NCBI GenBank assembly: GCA_019359115.1
Contig: JAHHHW010000044.1
Location: 1-64,000, forward strand
Length of the DNA: 64,000 bases
From: Pelatocladus maniniholoensis HA4357-MV3
Lineage (GTDB): Bacteria > Cyanobacteriota > Cyanobacteriia > Cyanobacteriales > Nostocaceae
Direction: 5' to 3'
In this document: piece by piece, positions 1 to 8,738 of the stretch
Numbering within the stretch: the first letter of the stretch is position 1
How the letters are laid out: each line of letters starts with the position of its first letter
Position numbers and translations under genes: made by a program
The notes under the pieces: model-generated
What the model saw: only the letters and a program-made list of their open reading frames with translations
Databases searched by the model: none
What the model was told of the DNA's origin: nothing

Positions 1-73
1 TTTGATTATTTGTTTTTCAAAATATATTCGTTCAGTACTCTATTTCTTAATCATCCTGATTTTTTCGCTTTTC

Positions 74-685
74 TCATGATGTAATCTCTTTGTACTTCAA
101 TTTGAAGTGCGGAATGTGGGTTTTAAATAAAGACACTGAAATAATAGCTGTCTTGACCAGACTTTGAGCTTCATTAAAATCAGAATCGCCTGTAATTAAA
201 AAATCTGCTTCTGCTGCTAAAGCACAAGCCAAAAACTTTGCATCCTTTTTATCTTTTGGAAAATCAATTTCTACATTAACGTCAATTAGGGTTGTCACTG
301 CATCCAGAATTTCAAACAACCTCTGAGCGAATTTCCGAAGATAGTCTGAACTTGCTGCGAGTTAAAACCTCCTTATATTCCTTCAAAATCTCTTTAGACA
401 CAATCCATTCACAATCTAGATTGTCAACGACGAATTGAATAACTATCCTTGGCTCTCTACCCTTGAGTACAGCAGAAACTAAGAGGTTGTTTGAAAAGTG
501 ATTGGCTGTAATTTTAATTACATTATTACCCCCCTTAATCCCCCCTTATAAAGGGGGGAAACAAGAGAAATCCGGTTCCCTCCCCTTTACAAGGGGAGGG
601 TTAGGGTGGGGTAAAAAATATTTGATACATCAATCATGACTTTTCAAACATCCTCTAAAACATTCGTATCAATAATAATCTTCAT
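74..685 (-). pseudogene. Broken PIN-domain toxin (VapC-like), interrupted by a MITE and frameshifted
   Basis: The reading frame begins at an ATG (683-685) that overlaps the stop of the antitoxin-like gene by 4 bp (ATGA). It reads MKIIIDTNVL, is cut by the 173-bp element at 483-655, and resumes at VSAVLKGREP through about residue 66, where one extra base near 320-324 shifts the frame and gives a stop. The C-terminal part (ALAAEADFLITGDSDF) is open again from 319 to 74. The N-terminal IDTN and the late TGDSDF are the acidic metal-binding motifs of PIN ribonucleases, the toxin family of VapBC-type systems. Removing the element and one TAA copy restores a continuous N-terminal half, so the gene was intact before insertion. 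It is almost certainly inactive now; the 81-residue C-terminal ORF alone lacks the first catalytic Asp. Confidence 0.85.
483..655. mobile_element. MITE inserted in the PIN toxin gene
   Basis: The ends form imperfect terminal inverted repeats, GAGGTTGTTTGAAAAGT on the left and the reverse complement of GAGGATGTTTGAAAAGT on the right. Both ends are flanked by TAA (480-482 and 656-658), which reads as a 3-bp target duplication because the host gene becomes continuous if one copy is removed. The 173-bp interior holds two C-rich/G-rich hairpins and no coding capacity. It is non-autonomous; the mobilising transposase is not in this window. Confidence 0.85.
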
Positions 686-921
686 TCGCCTCGACGGTAA
701 GCTTCAATTTCTCCTGCTATGTCTTCTCCTGTAATCTCTTGTACTTGCGGGAATGACTGCGTTCTGTCAAATAAATCTCTAATTTTTTGACTTATTGCAG
801 ACCTTTTATTATCTTCTGCCAAGATAATAACTTCTACTCGCTGTCCTCGCTCAAATGGTAAATTAGATAAAACCACATTATTCGGGTCTTCAATCGTAAC
901 GTATATTTTGTAAGCGTTCAT
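682..921 (-). CDS. Antitoxin-like small protein upstream of the broken PIN toxin
   Basis: A 79-residue acidic protein (MNAYKIYVTIEDPNNVVLSNLPFE...). The N-terminal half, with the phrase FERGQRVEVIIL, looks like the small beta-rich domain of cyanobacterial antitoxin-like proteins; the C-terminal half is charged and could be a toxin-binding tail. Its stop overlaps the PIN start codon by 4 bp, the usual arrangement of an antitoxin-toxin pair. With the toxin destroyed this is now probably a solitary antitoxin. The toxin-antitoxin role is inferred from position and size; no DNA-binding motif is certain. Confidence 0.7.
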   Translation of the reverse strand: MNAYKIYVTIEDPNNVVLSNLPFERGQRVEVIILAEDNKRSAISQKIRDLFDRTQSFPQVQEITGEDIAGEIEAYRRGE

Positions 922-1046
922 TGTTATTTAATCTTTGTAATTTGAAATAATTGCTCACCAATTCACTGCGAAAGAGTCTATGGGAGAAACCCAATTAGAT
1001 AAGTTGATTAGTTGTAGGCGAAGACTTCTCGAAGAGTACCAAAAAT

Positions 1047-1067
1047 CCCACGGCTTAAAGCCGTGGG
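1047..1067. repeat. Perfect 10-bp-stem palindrome downstream of tal
   Basis: CCCACGGCTT and AAGCCGTGGG pair perfectly around a single base. It lies 40 bp past the tal stop codon, so it may act as the tal transcription terminator, although no T-run follows on the minus strand. Very similar GC-rich palindromes flank IS200/IS605-type elements in cyanobacteria, so it could instead be the remnant end of such an element. Confidence 0.6.
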
Positions 1068-1107
1068 AGTGTCAACTCCTTTCGTAAAGTTGGTTTAGTG
1101 GAGCTTT

Positions 1108-2112
1108 CTATACAGAAATTTTAGTCTCTGTTTCCAGTTTAGCCAGTCTTTCTGCGAGAAGTTTTTCTAAGGTTTCTAATGCTTTTGTGAAACCTTTGAT
1201 ACCCTCATCTAACTTTTCTGATGCCATACGATCAGCTGTGTGCATTTTATCAAAGGCAGCTTTGTCCATGGAAATCTTGTCAATTGCCATTCCTGCTGCT
1301 TTGCTAGCATCAAGTTTACGGGGTAATTCTCCGATTGTGGCTTGCAACTCACCCAGTAGTGCTGGAGAAATGGTCAGCAAATCACAACCTGCTAATTCAG
1401 TAATTTCGCCGACATTACGGAAGCTAGCTCCCATAACTTCGGTTTTGTAACCAAATTTCTTGTAGTAGTTGTAGATTGTTGTGACAGACACAACCCCTGG
1501 ATCTTCGGGTGAGGGGTAACTATCTCGTCCGCTTTCTTTTTTGTACCAGTCGAGAATCCGTCCGACGAAAGGAGAAATCAGAGTCACACCTGCTTCTGCA
1601 CAGGCGATCGCCTGATGAACACCAAACAGTAAGGTGAGATTGCAATGAATTCCTTCTTTTTCCAAAATTTCCGCAGCACAAATACCTTCCCAAGTGGAAG
1701 CAATTTTAATCAAAATCCTTTGGCGAGAAACTCCCACTCCTTCGTATTGAGCAATCAATTCTCGTGCTTTGGTGACAGTCGCTTCTGTATCGTATGATAG
1801 GCGTGCATCCACTTCTGTGGAAACTCGACCAGGGATAATTTGCAGAATCTTTAATCCAAAGGATACTGCTAAACGGTCAAATGCCAAAGAAACTACTTGA
1901 GCTTGAGATGCACCTGAACCAAGGTCTTTTTTTGCTTTGAGTAAAGTTTGATCAACTATTTCTTGATATTCTGGCATTTGGGCCGCAGCTGTAATCAAGG
2001 AAGGGTTGGTAGTCGCATCTTGGGGCTTGAATTTTTCAATTGCTTGAATGTCTCCAGTATCTGCGACCACAACGGTCATTTCTCGCAATTGTTCTAGTAA
2101 ATTCTTTGACAT
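1108..2112 (-). CDS. tal: Transaldolase
   Basis: A 334-residue cytosolic enzyme of the non-oxidative pentose phosphate pathway that moves a dihydroxyacetone unit from sedoheptulose 7-phosphate to glyceraldehyde 3-phosphate. The length matches TalB-type (class I) transaldolases. The catalytic Schiff-base lysine is Lys136 in [12 protein letters not shown]; the N-terminal DATTNPSLI block and the Asp in VVADTGD are also family signatures. It starts at ATG ([21 protein letters not shown]). The next gene upstream on the same strand is a glycolytic-type gap; this linkage of tal and gap is known in heterocystous cyanobacteria, where these genes feed sugar oxidation in the dark or in heterocysts. The 600-bp spacer argues for separate promoters. 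Confidence 0.97.
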   Translation of the reverse strand: MSKNLLEQLREMTVVVADTGDIQAIEKFKPQDATTNPSLITAAAQMPEYQEIVDQTLLKAKKDLGSGASQAQVVSLAFDRLAVSFGLKILQIIPGRVSTEVDARLSYDTEATVTKARELIAQYEGVGVSRQRILIKIASTWEGICAAEILEKEGIHCNLTLLFGVHQAIACAEAGVTLISPFVGRILDWYKKESGRDSYPSPEDPGVVSVTTIYNYYKKFGYKTEVMGASFRNVGEITELAGCDLLTISPALLGELQATIGELPRKLDASKAAGMAIDKISMDKAAFDKMHTADRMASEKLDEGIKGFTKALETLEKLLAERLAKLETETKISV

Positions 2113-2713
2113 GGTTTACCTCTTGAATTTTATTTTCCAGGACTTACTATTATTGGGTTGTAGTGGTCTTGATAGCTGAGTTGACGGTAATGGTTAATTG
2201 GTAATGAGAAATTAATATATCCTTTGATTACTGATTACCAATTACACCAAAAGAATTTCGCAAAAGTCCTGAATCAATACCCTCCAGCCCTATTCTAGGC
2301 AAGTTATGCCAAGATTGATTGTCTGATTGTATGCAGTTTTTTTAAACCATTTTGCATTTTTCGTCATGAAGGGATATTTTCAACCCTAGTAATCATCAAT
2401 ATTTGAACAATTTTTGACTATTGTCATGCTTGTATAACTGAATATTTGCATCACAAATTCTTTAGCTTTTTTTCAGTATTGGTACTAAAAAAAAGATGGG
2501 AAGTTTAGCTTAATCACAAGAGATTTTATATAATTTAATGATTATTAATATACTTAAAAATATGATTTATGTTTGTCCGATTAAACATAATTCAGATCTG
2601 CGATCGCCAAAACATTTACATTTTGTCCTAACGTTTGTCAAAAATAGGGAATTGAAAATAATCAATTCCCTGCTGAAATCAGTCAACCCCAGCGAAAATA
2701 CTACAGTTAACTG
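2113..2713. other. Spacer between gap and tal
   Basis: No plausible gene. The first 150 bp upstream of tal hold short direct and inverted copies of an ATTGGTAAT-type STRR motif; the rest is AT-rich with one GCGATCGCC octamer near 2601. The gap terminator lies at the right end. The tal promoter must be here but no confident -35/-10 pair was picked. Confidence 0.5.
2646..2671 (-). terminator. Hairpin downstream of gap
   Basis: AGGGAATTG (2646-2654) pairs perfectly with CAATTCCCT (2663-2671) around an 8-base loop, about 40 bp past the gap stop. On the minus strand it is followed by a short T-rich stretch. It fits a factor-independent terminator of gap. Confidence 0.6.
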
Positions 2714-3817
<1,104 letters not shown>

Positions 3818-4005
3818 TTACTGCTTTTTCGATCCTGACAGTCTGATTTGGCGATCGCCCATTTACTTGGCTTCTTTTAAGGTTTAGTCTGGGGATTGGG
3901 ATTGGGTAATGGGGATTGGGGAAGGTAGGGGTCCCCTTTGGGGATAAGGGGATGGATGGGGAAGAGACTTGTTAAATAATTCCCCCCACACTCCCCATAC
4001 TCTCT

Positions 4006-4761
4006 TCACCCTTCACAATACACATTGAGTTTGGAATTTGGGATTAGTTCTGGGTTCTGGGTGAAGCATTGCCAAAAACTCAATATTTGCTTTCCTACCT
4101 GTTGAGGATAGAAGTAGTGAAAGAAATGATATCCTTTAGCACATTCCCAGAGAGTATCTTCTGGCTTTAAGAAATTTTGCCAGTCTTGTAAATCTGGTGG
4201 GGTGACAACTGGATCATTTTTGCTACCACATACAAACATTGGCATGGAAACCCCACCTTTGGGTAAGTGAAAAAATCGAAACAGAGAATGGGGTGTGGGG
4301 GATTCGTCTAAATCTCTGGTGAGCGCAGTCAGTAGCTTTTTGGTATTTGCGGGAGATTGATTACCAAACAGAGTCCGAACGCTGTTAACTAAAATTTGCT
4401 CACGGTTCAGAGGAAAGAAAAGGCGTTGTTGATAATAGTGCGCTTGCCAAGTATTTGTCGGTTGAGATGCTACAGCCAATAATGCTAGCGATCGCACTTT
4501 TTGTGGATATTGACGAGCAAATAATAAAGCGATCGCACCACTCATACCATGACCTGCTAAATGCACCGGGCGATCTTGCGATTTTAAAAAATCATACAGT
4601 AGCTCCACTGCTGTATCTAGGGAACAAGCTTCATCTTTGGTTTGCAAATATTCCCATCGTGCCACTGAAATATACTTAGATAAGTATTGAAGTAATGGTT
4701 TGTCTAAACCCTTCAAACTTGGGCTAACGTTTAACCAAAGAACATCAAATAAATCAGACAT
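4006..4761 (-). CDS. Alpha/beta-hydrolase-fold protein lacking the usual nucleophile
   Basis: A 251-residue protein with the alpha/beta-hydrolase layout: a nucleophile-elbow strand (VHLAGHGMSG, residues 66-75), an acid-loop candidate (CGSKNDPVV) and a late His (AKGYHFFHYFYP). The normal elbow is G-x-S-x-G, but here the nucleophile position, residue 72, is Gly, with Ser displaced to 74. Either the protein is not a classical hydrolase or Ser74 is used in an unusual geometry. No signal peptide is seen. It stands alone between gap and flavodoxin. The substrate is unknown. Confidence 0.75.
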   Translation of the reverse strand: MSDLFDVLWLNVSPSLKGLDKPLLQYLSKYISVARWEYLQTKDEACSLDTAVELLYDFLKSQDRPVHLAGHGMSGAIALLFARQYPQKVRSLALLAVASQPTNTWQAHYYQQRLFFPLNREQILVNSVRTLFGNQSPANTKKLLTALTRDLDESPTPHSLFRFFHLPKGGVSMPMFVCGSKNDPVVTPPDLQDWQNFLKPEDTLWECAKGYHFFHYFYPQQVGKQILSFWQCFTQNPELIPNSKLNVYCEG

Positions 4762-5131
4762 ACATACCTATTAGGCGTAAAATTAGGAGTTATCAATTTT
4801 GATTTATTAGTCAAATAAATGCGTATTTAAAAATTTTTACTGCCAAAGTAGTTAAGAATTAGGTATTTATTATCAAGATATTTTCGCTTTTTTCTCAAAT
4901 TTATAGTGTGAGAATCACAAAAATATATCTTTTACCAGCACAGACAGGTAATTATGTCTTGGGAGTCATTGATTCTGAATTTCACTAACATACCTAATGA
5001 ACTCAGAATTCAGTATTTAAGAATATTCTAAAGTCTTAAATACTGAATTCTGATTTTCTTACTTAAAATTTAAACTTTGGTACAGATATACATTTTGTAT
5101 TTTTAGAGGAAAGAGTCACCAAAAAAAGCGT
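4762..5131. other. Spacer with a long inverted repeat
   Basis: No gene seen. The notable feature is a perfect 18-bp inverted repeat (5004-5021 with 5035-5052; arm CAGAATTCAGTATTTAAG), 80 bp past the flavodoxin stop. It may terminate flavodoxin transcription, though no clear T-run follows on the minus strand. Confidence 0.5.
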
Positions 5132-5644
5132 TTACAGGTTTAATTCTTTTTTTAGCTGATTAATCCACGTTTTTACTCGTTCTGCCGTTAATTCAGATTG
5201 ATTATCTTCATCAATTGCTAGTCCAACAAACTTACCATTTCTTAATGCTTTAGAATCGTTGAAGTCATAGCCAGATTTTGGCCAGTAACCGACTGTTTTA
5301 CCACCACGTTCTGAAATCTTTTCTTCTAAAATACCAATTGCATCTTGAAAATTATCAGCATAGCCAATCTGATCCCCTGTGCCAAAATAAGCAACTAACT
5401 TGTTAGAAAAATCAATTTCGTCAAGTTCAGGAAAAAAGCCATCCCAATCACTTTGAAGTTCACCTATATTCCAAGTCGGACAACCAATAATTAAATAGTC
5501 ATACTCGTCAAAATCACTGACATCTGCTTGGGAAATATCGTGTAAATTTACTAAATCCTTACCGAATCCATCTTGAATCATTTCAGCAACAGATTCAGTA
5601 TTACCAGTTTGAGTACCGTAAAAAAGACCAATTGTTTTTGACAT
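5132..5644 (-). CDS. isiB: Long-chain flavodoxin
   Basis: A 170-residue FMN electron carrier that replaces ferredoxin between photosystem I and its partners, classically under iron limitation. The phosphate-binding loop is GLFYGTQTGNTES near the N-terminus; PTWNIGELQSDWD and YFGTGDQIGYADNFQ form the isoalloxazine-binding loops, and the roughly 20-residue insertion after GKTVGYW is that of long-chain flavodoxins. It is a single gene. I looked for a clear Fur box in the 500 bp upstream and could not assign one with confidence, so iron control is known for the family but not shown here. Confidence 0.96.
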   Translation of the reverse strand: MSKTIGLFYGTQTGNTESVAEMIQDGFGKDLVNLHDISQADVSDFDEYDYLIIGCPTWNIGELQSDWDGFFPELDEIDFSNKLVAYFGTGDQIGYADNFQDAIGILEEKISERGGKTVGYWPKSGYDFNDSKALRNGKFVGLAIDEDNQSELTAERVKTWINQLKKELNL

Positions 5645-6146
5645 CTGACACCTGAATAGAAAAACTTAGAGATTGATGTAATGTCGATTAGTCAAGGCTT
5701 CGACTTATGAGAGAAGCTACTGTGGAGTTACTACAACCATAGTGGTCATAGTGTCATCTCCTAAGAATTCGGAAGAATCTATCCAAAATTAATGATTAAG
5801 TATTTCAATAAGCAACCAGTATATCCTACCAGATTAATTGATATTAGTTTGCAATAAGCAAAATTAAATTTTATAAACTTCAACCGTAGTTAAGGAACCT
5901 AGTTCTCGAATTACTTGCAAACTAAGAAAATCTGATCGTCTAAACTTAGACTTGCTACGCCAGTAGGATTGAATATGCTGATATATTTACTAGTTAAAAT
6001 GCTAATCTATAGCAATAAAGTTGCTACAGATTGAGCCTAATGACAAAATTGCAATAAACCTTACTGCAAAAACAAGACTGAATCCTTCGTTTTCAACTTT
6101 GGTGTTGTATGACAAAGGATTCAGGTTTCTTCTGTAAAAATGCTGG
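5645..6146. other. Spacer between rimM and flavodoxin
   Basis: No gene seen. It holds the flavodoxin promoter region on the right side of the gene and the probable rimM terminator near its right end. The sequence is AT-rich, with none of the MITE-type ends found elsewhere in the window. Confidence 0.5.
6078..6124 (-). terminator. Hairpin downstream of rimM
   Basis: CTGAATCCTT (6078-6087) pairs with AAGGATTCAG (6115-6124) around a 27-base loop, 20-70 bp past the rimM stop. It is a plausible terminator; the long loop lowers confidence. Confidence 0.45.
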
Positions 6147-6827
6147 TTAGTTTATTTCCAGTAAACCAAGTGGTGGCGTAATTTCAATCCTGCCAGTTTC
6201 CAAATCTACCACTGGCGCGATCGCCTTCACAAAAGGAATCAAAACATTCTTTTGTTGGTTATTGCTGGTTGGTGGTTGGTGTAACTTGACTTCTAATAAA
6301 TCATTACCAGCAGCAATCACCTCTACCACCGTACCAACGAGTTCACCAGATTCCTGCATAAAAACTTGCAAGCCAATTAAATCAAGGACATGATATTCAT
6401 CCTCTTCCAACTGGGGGCGATCGCTTTTGGGAACCATTAATTTACAACCGCGCAATTCCTCAGCTTGATTGCGATCATCCACACCAGCCAATCTAATTAC
6501 ATAGATATTTTTACCCTCAATATAACGCCCTGTTAGTAATTCTACTGGCTGCGGTTTCATTTCTCCTGTACGCAACAACCAACGCTTTCCCGGAATCTCA
6601 AACCTCTGGGGAAAATCCGAGTCAGGATACACCCGCATTTCTCCGTGTAAACCTTGGGGTGCGACAATCGTACCAATTTCCATCCAATCTTCCAATTGAG
6701 AAGTGACAGAAGGTGAAGAGTCGGATTTTTTTCGATCTTCTTTTCTCTTTTTCTCTTTGTTTTCTTGTCTCCCTGTCTCCTTTTGTTTCATATTCATATT
6801 CTTCTTCATCTTCCCTTGTCTCCCCAA
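6147..6827 (-). CDS. rimM: Ribosome maturation factor RimM
   Basis: RimM helps 30S subunit assembly, acting on the 16S rRNA 3' domain and binding S19. The conserved body runs from [21 protein letters not shown] to the C-terminal PRC-barrel part ([15 protein letters not shown]...[20 protein letters not shown]). The open frame has 48 residues ahead of MEIG that are almost purely Lys/Glu/Arg/Gln. The DNA there resembles the repeated CTCCCTGTCTCC-type strings of cyanobacterial spacers, so the true start may be ATG 6683 or one of the Met codons within the extension. The residue W48 just before MEIG is family-like, which favours a start somewhat upstream of 6683. Confidence 0.92.
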   Translation of the reverse strand: MGRQGKMKKNMNMKQKETGRQENKEKKRKEDRKKSDSSPSVTSQLEDWMEIGTIVAPQGLHGEMRVYPDSDFPQRFEIPGKRWLLRTGEMKPQPVELLTGRYIEGKNIYVIRLAGVDDRNQAEELRGCKLMVPKSDRPQLEEDEYHVLDLIGLQVFMQESGELVGTVVEVIAAGNDLLEVKLHQPPTSNNQQKNVLIPFVKAIAPVVDLETGRIEITPPLGLLEIN

Positions 6828-6870
6828 TTCCTATTAAACAATCTGCGTAATTAATTCTGTCTAAGTACTT

Positions 6871-7122
6871 AGTTTTTGCGTTCGCCGAAATAGTTTTTGC
6901 AGTCGCCGAAATAGTTTTTGCGGTCGCCGAAATGGTTTTTGCGTTCGCCGAAATAGTTTTTGCGTTCGCCGAAATAGTTTTTGCGGTCGCCGAAATGATT
7001 TTTGCGGTCGCCGAAATGGTTTTTGCGGTCGCCGAAATGGTTTTTGCGGTCGCCGAAATGATTTTTGCGGTCGCCGAAATGATTTTTGCGGTCGCCGAAA
7101 TGGTTTTTGCGGTCGCCGAAAT
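6871..7122. repeat. Tandem array, 12 units of 21 bp
   Basis: Exactly 12 contiguous units, each made of a TTTTTGCG-type half and a TCGCCGAAAT half; variation is limited to a few positions (GCGTTC, GCAGTC, GCGGTC; AATAG, AATGG, AATGA). Because the period is a multiple of three, several frames stay open on both strands, including a plus-strand frame of VFAVAEM heptads. There is no start or ribosome site that makes any of these convincing as a gene. It lies between rimM and the small gene at 7135. Confidence 0.95.
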
Positions 7123-7134
7123 GATTTTTGAGGT

Positions 7135-7356
7135 TTATCTTAGCTCAAAGAAAGTGCGATCGCTTTTACGCCATTCCCGCCCTAGTCGTTCGGCTTCATC
7201 AAAGGTCGGATCATCAGCCGCACTACCCACAATTTTTTCCCACCATTTTTTTTGTACCTGGACGGGTGAAGACGCAGACAACTGCAACATAACTTTAATT
7301 TGCGCCATTTCCTGCTCTAGAGTGATGAGGCGTTGTTCCATATCTTGGGATGTCAT
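7135..7356 (-). CDS. Orphan antitoxin-like small protein
   Basis: A 73-residue protein: an N-terminal coiled-coil-like segment (MEQRLITLEQEMAQIKVMLQ), then KKWWEKIVGSAADDPTFDEAERLGREWRKS. The WWEKI...DDP.FDEA..LGREWR block is, as I recall it, typical of small cyanobacterial proteins encoded directly before PIN-domain toxins. Here no toxin follows; the coding sequence ends in an unusual TFFELR tail, 12 bp from the 21-bp array. This suggests that the original C-terminus and toxin gene were lost. The antitoxin role is inferred. Confidence 0.7.
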   Translation of the reverse strand: MTSQDMEQRLITLEQEMAQIKVMLQLSASSPVQVQKKWWEKIVGSAADDPTFDEAERLGREWRKSDRTFFELR

Positions 7357-7703
7357 AGTCTTATATCAAAAAATATATGCTTAGTATCATTGTAAAATTC
7401 TGGACTAATCGCTCCTCCCTTATCGGGCGATGGCGGCGCAATGATACTAACGGGACTTAAACAAAAATTAACCCCAAATGTAACCCAAACTGGCTTTATA
7501 GCAAGCAAAAAAGTCATGATTGAAGGTCAACCAATCAAAAAAGATTGATTTTTTACTTAAAAAATCAATCTTTTTTTTGAAAATGCTATCATCTATAAAA
7601 ATAAATGCCATCTACCACATAACTGAATCCATAAATATACTTAAGCATTGGCTTAAGCTGATTCACGCTAAATAAATTACCTGCAATAAATTATACTGAA
7701 AAC
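7357..7703. other. Spacer and probable leader of the exported-protein genes
   Basis: No gene seen. It contains the strong inverted repeat described at 7537-7576 and the AT-rich region that must hold the promoter of the gene at 7704. Confidence 0.5.
7537..7576. terminator. Perfect 18-bp stem hairpin with A/T tails
   Basis: AAAAAAGATTGATTTTTT (7537-7554) pairs perfectly with AAAAAATCAATCTTTTTT (7559-7576) around ACTT. The A-run on one side and T-run on the other make it a possible bidirectional terminator. However, no plus-strand gene ends here, and the minus-strand gene at 7356 is transcribed away from it. It may be an attenuator in the leader of the gene at 7704, or a mobile palindrome. Confidence 0.6.
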
Positions 7704-8162
7704 ATGAACAAAAAATGGTTGGTTCGCAGTCTAGTAACAATTGGCAGTGTAGGCACTTTATCTATACCTATTACCCTAGCTATAAATTACAACCCAAACG
7801 CAAAGGCACCTATTCCATCAGAAGGTAAAAGCACCACAACAGATATTGCACAAGAACCTTCTCCAACAAATACTCAAGAAAAAGTCTCTACAAGTAATCC
7901 CAATCTAACCAATCGTGGTTACTCTAATAATGCTAGACCAGTTAATAAAGTTGATATACAGCCCAACGGAGTTTCAGGGGAAAACCCCATAGTCGGTAAT
8001 CAAGCGGAAAACATCACAATTGATAATAGAAATCGACATAACACAGTTGATAATAGAAATCAAACAGAAGATGTTATTTGCGGAAATGGAAAATACATCA
8101 GTGGCTCAAGCTGTGTACATAATGGAGACAATCATATTAATGGCACGACTAACGTGAAATAA
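7704..8162 (+). CDS. Small exported protein with C..GSSCVHNG motif
   Basis: A 152-residue protein. The N-terminus MNKKWLVRSLVTIGSVGTLSIPITLAI is a basic stretch plus hydrophobic core, that is, a signal peptide or anchor. The middle is Asn/Thr/Ser-rich and probably disordered, with a short repeat (ITIDNRNRHNTVDNRNQ). The C-terminal 30 residues hold the only two cysteines, in VICGNGKYISGSSCVHNGDNHI. The next gene ends its signal region with a matching motif, so the two are probably paralogues in this motif. I do not recognise the family. It is probably the first gene of a run of three exported proteins. Confidence 0.7.
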   Translation: MNKKWLVRSLVTIGSVGTLSIPITLAINYNPNAKAPIPSEGKSTTTDIAQEPSPTNTQEKVSTSNPNLTNRGYSNNARPVNKVDIQPNGVSGENPIVGNQAENITIDNRNRHNTVDNRNQTEDVICGNGKYISGSSCVHNGDNHINGTTNVK

Positions 8163-8221
8163 AAGAAAATTTAAGAAATTAAATTCCCTGACTTAATGGT
8201 TAGGGAGTTACTTATTTAATA

Positions 8222-8329
8222 GACCTCTTGCAAAAATCGCTTTTGCGGCCGACATCATGTATTTGTGAGGTACATCAAAAGGCCAAAAAGCGTATTTGCA
8301 ACGCCGCGAAACGATTCTTGCAAAATGTC
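8222..8329. mobile_element. MITE between two paralogous exported-protein genes
   Basis: Ends GACCTCTTGCAAAAATCG and CGATTCTTGCAAAATGTC are imperfect inverted repeats. TA flanks both ends (8220-8221 and 8330-8331), fitting a TA target duplication as made by IS630/Tc1-mariner-type transposases. The interior of about 70 bp has no gene. It starts 58 bp after the stop of the 7704 gene and ends 26 bp before the next start codon. Confidence 0.8.
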
Positions 8330-8355
8330 TAATATATAATCAGCATAAGATATAT

Positions 8356-8691
8356 ATGACAAACATTAGTAGATTAATATTTTCTTTAAGCTTACCAATA
8401 TTATTACTTTCATGTAAATCGACTAATGCGGCAGAGAAAGTAAATTGTGATGGATATTTCAAAGACGGTTCAAGTTGCATTCATAATGGAGCAAATAACA
8501 TAACTATTCAAAAATATGAAGACCATAGAACATATATTCAGCAACCTAGTAATGTCATTAACGACTCGCCAAACAACCAGGCTGTTACAAATGTAAGAAA
8601 AAGCAGTGCTGAATCAACAAATATCTTCAAACTAGATGATTATAAACCTACACAACCACAAATGGCTCAAGATGATGGACTTGGTCATTGA
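8356..8691 (+). CDS. Putative lipoprotein with C..GSSCIHNG motif
   Basis: A 111-residue protein starting at ATG 8356; an upstream in-frame extension would lie in the MITE and is rejected. MTNISRLIFSLSLPILLLSCKSTNA is a signal peptide with a lipobox-like LLSC, so the mature protein is probably lipid-anchored at Cys20. Directly after it comes VNCDGYFKDGSSCIHNGANNITI, matching the C-terminal motif of the upstream gene; here it is at the N-terminus of the mature chain. The remainder is polar and Asn/Gln-rich. Function unknown. Confidence 0.7.
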   Translation: MTNISRLIFSLSLPILLLSCKSTNAAEKVNCDGYFKDGSSCIHNGANNITIQKYEDHRTYIQQPSNVINDSPNNQAVTNVRKSSAESTNIFKLDDYKPTQPQMAQDDGLGH

Positions 8692-8738
8692 AAACAAATA
8701 ACTATTGATAATTTCACTAAAAAAACAAGGAGAAAAAC

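Noticed and set aside
6932-7384. Plus-strand 150-codon frame of VFAVAEM heptads over the 21-bp array
   Set aside because: It exists only because the repeat period is a multiple of three; it has no ribosome site and runs antisense through the small gene at 7135.
8296-8355. Upstream extension of the putative lipoprotein by 20 residues
   Set aside because: The extension is encoded by the MITE, and the signal peptide starts properly at ATG 8356.
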